Below are positions 58,019 to 64,000 of a DNA stretch of 64,000 nucleotides, in pieces (the stretch's first letter is position 1; the number at the start of each line of letters is the position of its first letter). The notes beneath the pieces were generated by a model. The model worked only from the letters and a program-made list of their open reading frames with translations, was not told the DNA's origin and did no database searches. The stretch is from Mrakia gelida (Eukaryota; Basidiomycota; Tremellomycetes; Cystofilobasidiales; Mrakiaceae): contig BRON01000005.1 in NCBI GenBank assembly GCA_024345305.1, positions 1,922,001 through 1,986,000 of the forward strand, given 5' to 3'. The position numbers and the translations under genes were made by a program.

Positions 58019-59300
58019 TCACCCAACCCACCTCCCCTCTCCTTCCTCTTCATCGATCACAAACACCTTCGCCTTCTCCTCCGCCCAGCCCACCCCAAAC
58101 GGACCACCCCCCACGCTTTCCCTTCGTCGCACCTCCCCGACCAAAACGAACCCCTCCTCCTCCCGCTCAACACCCTTCTCCTGCTCCTCCGCCAACCCCA
58201 TCTCGTTCCTCTTCCTCTCCGCCGCCGCCTTCCTCGTCTTGAAGGACCAAGACGACGTGTGCTTCAGCGACGTGTGCCTTCTGGGCGGGAGGGCGAGGCA
58301 TGGGATCGGGGAGGGTGTCCGTGGGAGGAGGAGGGACGAGGAGAGGGAGGACGACGAGGGAGCTTGGGAGAGAGGTGGGAGGCCGAGGGTGAGGTTGGGG
58401 AGGTAGGGGGTTTGGGAGAAGTGGGTGATTATGGTGCTTGGAGGGATGATGTTTGGGAGGTTGTTGGAGGGAGGGGAGGGAGGAGGTGTGGGTGGTTTGG
58501 ACGCGTCGACCTCGGCGGTGATCGGGAGGTCTCGACCTGAGGAGATGGAGACTCGAAGTCTATCGCTCGAGGTGGCTCGAATGGTGGATTCTGAGGAGGA
58601 GGGAGGTTGAGGGAAGAGTCCTATCAAGCTGCTGAGGCTCGAAGAAGTTGAGAGATCGGCTTGAGCTGAGTCCTGTGCCGACTGGGATTCCTTGGTCGGC
58701 TCCCTTTCATCCTCGTCCTGTCGTCCTGTTCCACCTTCCACTTCCAGTCTTCCAACGCCCAGTCGCACCCGCTCTAGATCCTCTAGTAGCCGATCCATCC
58801 ATTCTACCACCCCTCCCGCGTCCTCGTCGAGTTGGCCTGGGCGAGTAGATGTTGAGGCGGCTTGGTAGGAGATCGACGGACGCGAGGTGGTGGTGCTTCG
58901 TTCTTCGCCAGCGAAGTGAAGTCCGAGTCCATTTGCGAGGGTAGATATGGTGGTGAAGGGCGGCTGGTTGTATTGGTGCTGATTTTGGGGGAGGGAGGAG
59001 GAACGGCGGGGAGGAGCGCATGGGAGGGAAAGCTGTCGGTTGAGTTGGTGGTGCGTTGGAAGCTCTCGAGCTGTAGATTTGGGGGAGAAGGAGGAGGATA
59101 AGGAGTGGCGAGGTAGAGTGGATTGGGAGGGTGGGTTCTGTAGAATCAAAAAGGAAGTTGTCAGGTCTGAAAGAAGGGAAAGAACGGGAAAGGGAGGAGG
59201 AAAAGCGGGAGCGGGAAGACGAGCTGACCTTTGGTTCTTTCCTCGCAAGAAAACCGAAGCTCTCCCTTCTCGGCTTCGAGCGCGCGGCTTGAGCTGACAT
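58019..59300 (-). CDS. unrecognised low-complexity protein (396 aa)
   Basis: Exons complement(58019..59137, 59229..59300), phase 0. Start MSAQAARSKPRRESFGFLAR is basic. The body is Ser/Pro-rich with one helical stretch (VVEWMDRLLEDLERVRLGV, about residues 125-143) and Pro-rich segments (PPTPPPSPPSNNLP). The C-terminal third has a charged helix (TRKAAAERKRNEMGLAEEQE), then VFVIDEEEGEG. No domain recognised; perhaps an adaptor or regulatory protein. The exon 1 donor GTCAGC and acceptor CTGTAG-side tract are clean; further 5' coding exons cannot be excluded. Confidence 0.6.
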
Positions 59301-60030
59301 CCTCTTGGGGTCCGTTTTGGTTTGAGAGAGCTTCGAGAGTTCGAGGATGGAAGGGAAGAGCGTGATACGTCGGCGTCGCGAGTTGTTGATGGTTGGGAGG
59401 GTGAGTAGAGTTCCAACTTCTGTAGAAGCTCAGGAACATCAAAATGAACAAGCAAGCTGAGATAAGTACCACTTGAGATACAGGCGAGAAACAAACATCA
59501 GCTCAGCTCAGCTGATGGTGCTTGCTCGGAAGAAGAGCAGACTTTAGAGTTGGTTGGAAGAGGGAAAGCGCGCCATCGTCGAAGCAGAAAGAACGCGTCC
59601 GAAGCGTTCCGCCCTTTTTGAAGGGTGGCTTTGAGGTTCGGACTCGTCGGCAAGCATCCTTGCCTTTACACGAGGACGAGCTGGTTCTGATTCCGTGCCC
59701 AAGGGACGCGAGGTAGAGCTGAGACACACGCGACGCGGGCGGCGACGTGAGGAGAGACGACGAACGACAGGAAAGCCGTTCTCTCTTCGCCTTTCGCGCT
59801 CGAACGTCGCTCGCACCAGAGGGAGTATCCAGCACAGCCTTGTTTTGATATTAACGCAGCGCCGTCGTTTTTTTTTTTTTTTTTAACGGCTCGCGGAACA
59901 CCCTCCGACCGAACCCCGATCCCTTTCCTTTTTGAGCTCCCTCTTGCCCTCCCTCTCCCTCGCCCCCAACCACGACTTTCAACCTTTTCTCACCTTCACC
60001 CTTCCACTCTCACATCCCCTCTACTACTAT
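59301..60030. promoter_or_regulatory. intergenic region between divergent genes, with a T17 run
   Basis: 730 bp. A T17 homopolymer at 59868-59884 followed by AACGG; such poly(dA:dT) tracts often keep promoters nucleosome-free. C/T-rich leader from 59940 to the aldo-keto reductase start. No exon recognised. Confidence 0.45.
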
Positions 60031-61935
60031 GACTCTCGCCACCTCTTTCAAGCTCAAGTGAGTCCTCTCTTTCCCCTCCTCTCTGCGTCTCCCATCTCGC
60101 CTTCCTTCTCTCGAGCTGAACTCCTCCCTCTCTTTCTTTCCCTCTCTCAGCACCGGAGCTACCATCCCTGCTATCGGACTCGGAACATGGCAAGGTTAGT
60201 TTTCTCTCCACCTCGTCTTCTAGCTGAGAATGGAACGGCCCGAGGAGGGAGGGCGGGCAGAGCTGGGGAGGAAGCGATGGGGTCGGAGGGAGGGAGGAGA
60301 GAGGATGAGCTGTTCGCTGGCTGCTCGAGATCAGCTTCGAGCAGCATGGTTTTTATCAGAAACGATCCCGCTCAAGCTGTCCGAGGTTGTTCGTAGTGTC
60401 CCGAAGGGAATAGAGCATGGGAGACCTGCGAAAAACTTCTCCTTCGCTCGGTCTAACGGACCGCTCTTAGGCCGGCCTTCTTTTCAGACCTCGCTCCCCT
60501 CCCTCTCTTTCTCGGTAAACTGACTTCTTTCTCTTCCGTTCCGTCTTTCAGCTCCCCCTGGTGAGGTTGCCAAGGCTGTCGAGGTTGCCCTCAAGGCTGG
60601 CTACAGGCAGTGAGTCAACTTCTTGAGCTCGATCTCCTCCCTCGAGGTCATGCTGGATGCTCAACTCGGTTCTGCTCTCTTTTTTGCTTTCCTCCTCCTT
60701 AGCCTCGACTGTGCCTTCGTCTACGGAAACGAGTCCGAGGTTGGAGATGGTATCAAGGCCTCTGGAGTTCCCAGGTCCGAGATCTTCATCACTTCCAAGT
60801 GAGTCGAACTGTTCAGCCTTCCCCTTCGCTTCCCTCGAGCTGCAGCTCATCCAGTCGCTCTCGCCTTTCCATTCGAACAGGGTCTGGAACACCTACCAGG
60901 ACGGTCGAGTCGAGGAGTGCCTCGACAAGTCCCTCAAGATGCTTGGAGTCGACTACGTGGATCTGTGAGTCTCAAGAAGAAAAGAAGAGAGGAGCCGCGA
61001 GCTCGTCCTTTTGACCTAGTACCGAGCTCTTCTTCCAGAAGCTGATATCCTTCGTTCCAACCCCTTCTACCTCTTCCTCTCTTAGCTACCTCATTCACTG
61101 GCCCGTTTACCTCAAGACCAAGCCTGAGGAGCCCAACAACAACTTCCCCCTGAACGAGGACGGAACTCGATCCGTCGACAAGGAGTTCGACCAGAACAAG
61201 ACTTGGGCTCAGATGGAGAAGATCTACAAGGATGGCTCCAAGGTCAAGGTACGTCGAGCTTTCATCTTACCCAGTCGTATCGTTCCAGCAGCCGAAGTTT
61301 GAGCTCGCGTTGAGCTTCGACTCGAGCGACCCGTTCTCTTCGTTCTCGCTGACCTCGACTCCTCTCCTTCTCCAGGCCATCGGCATCAGCAACTTTTCCA
61401 TCCCTTACATCGAGAAGCTCTCCAAGGCTTGGACCGTCGTCCCTGCCGTCAACCAGGTCGAGCTTCACCCCTTCAACCCTCAGCACGAGCTCAAGAAGTA
61501 CTGCGAGGACAAGGGCATCCTCCTCGAGGCTTACTGCCCCCTCGGATCCACCAACTCTCCCCTTCTCACCAACCCTACCCTCAACAAGATCGCCGACGCT
61601 CACTCCACCACTCCCGCTCGTGTCCTCATTTCCTACCAGGTGCAGCGAGGCTGCATCGTCCTTCCCAAGTTCGTCCCTCTCGTCTCGTTCTCCCCCTCAC
61701 TTCTCTCGCCCGTCTCGAATACTGACTCGCTTCCTCTTCTCTTCGTTTCCTATATCGCAGGTCCGTCACCGCTGCCCGAATCACCGCCAACCTCGAGACC
61801 ATCGAGCTCACCTCGGAAGACCTCGCCCAGCTCGACGACATCGGTCACTACCAGCGAGTCAACACCCCCGCCTTCGGATGGGATCTCGGTTTCTCTGACT
61901 GGTACGGACCCTACGGGCCCACCACCAAGGCTTAA
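60031..61935 (+). CDS. aldo-keto reductase (313 aa)
   Basis: Exons 60031..60059, 60151..60194, 60552..60609, 60703..60798, 60881..60964, 61086..61248, 61376..61668, 61761..61935, in phase. A TIM-barrel NADPH-dependent reductase with the full catalytic tetrad: [11 protein letters not shown] (Asp46, Tyr51), FITSKVW (Lys76) and LIHWP (His108). Also [18 protein letters not shown], and the cofactor region [14 protein letters not shown]. Closest in pattern to yeast Gcy1/Ypr1 glycerol/aldehyde reductases, which reduce glyceraldehyde, D-galacturonate or xylose-type aldehydes. Codon use is strongly C-ending and the exons use few rare codons, which suggests high expression. Intron 2 is 357 nt, against the usual 75-100. 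Confidence 0.93.
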
Positions 61936-62451
61936 AGAGGGCCTCGGTTTGGGCAGGAGAGGGAGAGGGCTGGGGGGACGATGCTCGACGCGTCGTGGGC
62001 GTTCAACTTTGCTTTAGACCTAGTTTAGAAGGCTGCAAGTTCGACAATAATGATCTTGCTTACAAAGTCGGTCCTCGCCGTGAGATATTTGAGGAGCCAC
62101 AGCTCGGTCCTGCTTGTCGGAAGAAGTTCGTCGAGTCAGAGGAGGGACGAGGGTCGAGAAGAAGCACGAGCTCGAGTCTGCTCGGTCTGCTCGATTGCAT
62201 GTCTTTCAAGCGCGTCTTTTCTCGCGCGATTTCCTTCTTTCTCCTCAAGCTCAGCCACGCTCTGCTACTCGAGAACTCTACCCATCAGCCACCTCTGCAC
62301 GATCTCGACCCTACAGCTCAGAGCAGGGAGGAAAGTCGAAGGAGACCAAGAGAGAACGCCGTCGACGTTTGGCCGCGGGGACTCAGCTATCTCTTTCCTT
62401 TGGTCTTCGTCCTCCCTTCTTGCCTCCTAACCACATCGCCAGTCTTCTCTC
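61936..62451 (+). promoter_or_regulatory. spacer and promoter of the D-amino-acid oxidase gene
   Basis: 516 bp between co-oriented genes. GACGCGTC at about 61987 just after the reductase stop; C/T-rich leader before 62452. No gene seen. Confidence 0.4.
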
Positions 62452-64000
62452 ATGTCTTCCTCCTCCTCTTCTTCTCAAAAGGTCGTCGTTATCGGAGGTG
62501 GAGGTGAGTGAAGAGCACTCAGGAAGAGGTCGAGGCGACGGAGCTGACCGTTTCGTTTCGTTTCGCTTCGTTTCCAGTCGTTGGCTGCACTTCTGCCCTC
62601 ATCCTTGCTCAGAGAGGTTACGACGTTACTCTCGTAGCTCGAGACCTGCCGGGAGACGTCTCTCAGGGATTGTGAGTCTCCTTCGCTGTCTGCGATTCTC
62701 CTTGTCTCAGCCTCGTCGAAGACGAAAGCTCACCTCTCGCTTTGGGTTCGTTCCTTCAGCGCGAGTCCTTGGGCTGTAAGTCTCGATTTTTTCGCCCTCT
62801 CCCTCTCTTGCCTTTAATCCACCTACCCGGTACGACTCGAGAACAGAAGAGCTGACCATACCCCTCTCTTCATCTCTGCCTCTTCAGGGAGCGAACTGGC
62901 ACTCTGTGAGCTCTTCTTTCCTCCCTCCGAATCCCTCCTCTTCCCCTTCCCCCCTCGGTCCCGCAACCTTCCCGCTGCTTCGAAGTCTCTGACCGCCATC
63001 TTCCGCGTCGCTTAATTCTCATACAGTTCCCCGGATCCTCTTCTCAAGTTCACGCGTGGGAGCGAGTCGCCTATCTCAAGCTCAAATCGCTTATCCCAAC
63101 GGGCATCGTTCGAACTCTCCCTTGGGTTTCCTACTCCAAAACAGCAGACGACAACTCCTACATCGACTCTGCTTGGTACAACGATCTTATCCCCGACCAC
63201 AAGACCATCCCCCAGAGCGAGCTTCCCAAGTGAGTTGTCTAGCAGCTGAGCTCGATCTCGATCCGGAACTCGTCGAAGCTCACCTCGCTCGCGATCCTTC
63301 CCCCTCCGACCTTCTTTTTTTCCAGCGGCTACCTCACCGGATCTTCCCTCACTACTCTCTCTCTCGCTCCCCACACCTACCTTCCTTGGCTCCTCACTCA
63401 ACTCAACAACCTCGGAGTCAAGATCGTTCGTCGGAAGGTCGAGTCGCTCGAGGAGGCTGCCTCGTTCGTCGCTGGAAACGTTCACTGCGTCGTGAACGCG
63501 ACTGGACTCGGAGCTGCTTCGTTGGGAGGAGTGATGGACGAGGAGTGCATGCCTATTCGAGGACAGACAGTTCTCGCTCGAGCGCCTTGGCTCACGTACG
63601 GTCTTTCGGTCGATGGTGAGCAAATCTCTTTCGAACGCGTCTTTCTCTCGTCCTTCCTGCCTTCCTCGAGCTGACTTCTTTCTGCATCTCTCTTCTGGCC
63701 CTCCAGGCTTCGACGATGGAACCTTCGTCTACATCATCCCTCGTCCCGACGGAAACGTCATCCTTGGAGGAACTATGGACGTGGGAAGCTGGGATACCTC
63801 GATCCACAAGGACACGACGGCTCGAATCCTCAAGAACGCTTACGAGGCGATGCCTGAGCTTTCGAAGGGACAGGGATGGGAGAAGATCGAGATTGTCAGC
63901 TCGAACGTTGGACTGCGGCCTGCGAGGAGGGGTGGAGCGAGGATGGAGTTGGAGGAGATCAAGGTCAAGAAGGGAGGACCCGAGAGGAAGGTTGGAATTG
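62452..64000 (+). CDS. DAO1: D-amino-acid oxidase (3' end beyond the window)
   Basis: Exons 62452..62503, 62578..62671, 62760..62775, 62888..62905, 63027..63229, 63326..63615, 63707..>64000, in phase. N-terminal FAD-binding [19 protein letters not shown], then [37 protein letters not shown] [27 protein letters not shown] and the substrate-arginine block [11 protein letters not shown]. It oxidises D-amino acids to keto acids, ammonia and hydrogen peroxide, normally in peroxisomes; the expected C-terminal targeting tripeptide is not visible because the window ends. Very similar in layout to the well-known Rhodotorula enzyme, which supports the host group. Exons 3 and 4 are just 16 and 18 nt and together encode the ASPWAGANWH active-site entrance. 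Confidence 0.92.

Noticed and set aside
1..64000. CRISPR array, insertion sequence, prophage or retrotransposon
   Set aside because: No regular direct-repeat/spacer pattern, no transposase, integrase or reverse transcriptase motifs in any frame; the DNA is nuclear fungal.

Overview
This window is nuclear DNA of a fungus, almost certainly a basidiomycete yeast of the Rhodotorula/Sporobolomyces type (Pucciniomycotina). That placement is an inference from gene architecture and protein content. Nearly every gene is cut by many short introns, mostly 60-95 nt. The introns start GTGAGC/GTGAGT or, unusually often, GTTCGT. They carry a GCTGAC-like branch point in a C/T-rich stretch and end in CAG. I joined exons by hand, requiring donor/acceptor phases to agree, so most coordinates below are internally frame-consistent. 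Transcripts were not available.

Layout. 1-2.8 kb: two tandem minus-strand class I glutamine amidotransferase paralogues. 2.8-6.5 kb: no protein gene, but an intron-containing tRNA-Gln(CTG), an intron-containing tRNA-Ser(CGA) and a series of GACGCGTC-type sites spaced about 165 bp apart. 6.5-9.8 kb: PCS60-like peroxisomal oxalyl-CoA synthetase ending in SKL. 10.6-16.4 kb: four F-box-like genes on alternating strands, the last truncated. 17.2-18.3 kb: unrecognised protein. 18.7-21.4 kb: C2-domain protein with a long Pro/Gln tail. 21.8-22.8 kb: MYND zinc-finger protein. 23.1-27.7 kb: KAP123-like importin with an in-frame TAG and a perfect hairpin. 28.1-31.7 kb: SAP-domain protein. 32.7-33.7 kb: another F-box-like gene. 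33.9-38.9 kb: importin-13-like karyopherin. 39.3-43.8 kb: RGD1-like F-BAR/RhoGAP. 44.5-46.6 kb: multipass membrane protein (UPF0658-like). 47-48.1 kb: 4'-phosphopantetheinyl transferase. 48.3-49.8 kb: F-box-like pseudogene. 50.8-51.9 kb: F-box-like gene. 52.7-54.6 kb: UBC6 tail-anchored E2. 54.8-57.7 kb: RAD9 checkpoint clamp subunit. 58-59.3 kb: low-complexity unknown. 60-61.9 kb: aldo-keto reductase. 62.5 kb to the end: D-amino-acid oxidase, cut by the window edge.

Most of this is ordinary housekeeping content: two nuclear import receptors, a Rho GTPase regulator with a C2 protein (cell polarity/cytokinesis), ER-associated ubiquitination, the DNA damage checkpoint, and oxidative/peroxisomal enzymes. 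The unusual material is the expanded and decaying F-box-like family, the over-represented palindrome GACGCGTC in introns and spacers, the quasi-periodic array at 3.3-5.4 kb, the damaged-looking KAP123 gene, and a set of very small exons. I saw no transposon, CRISPR array or bacterial-type operon, and I do not claim a new defence or metabolic system.
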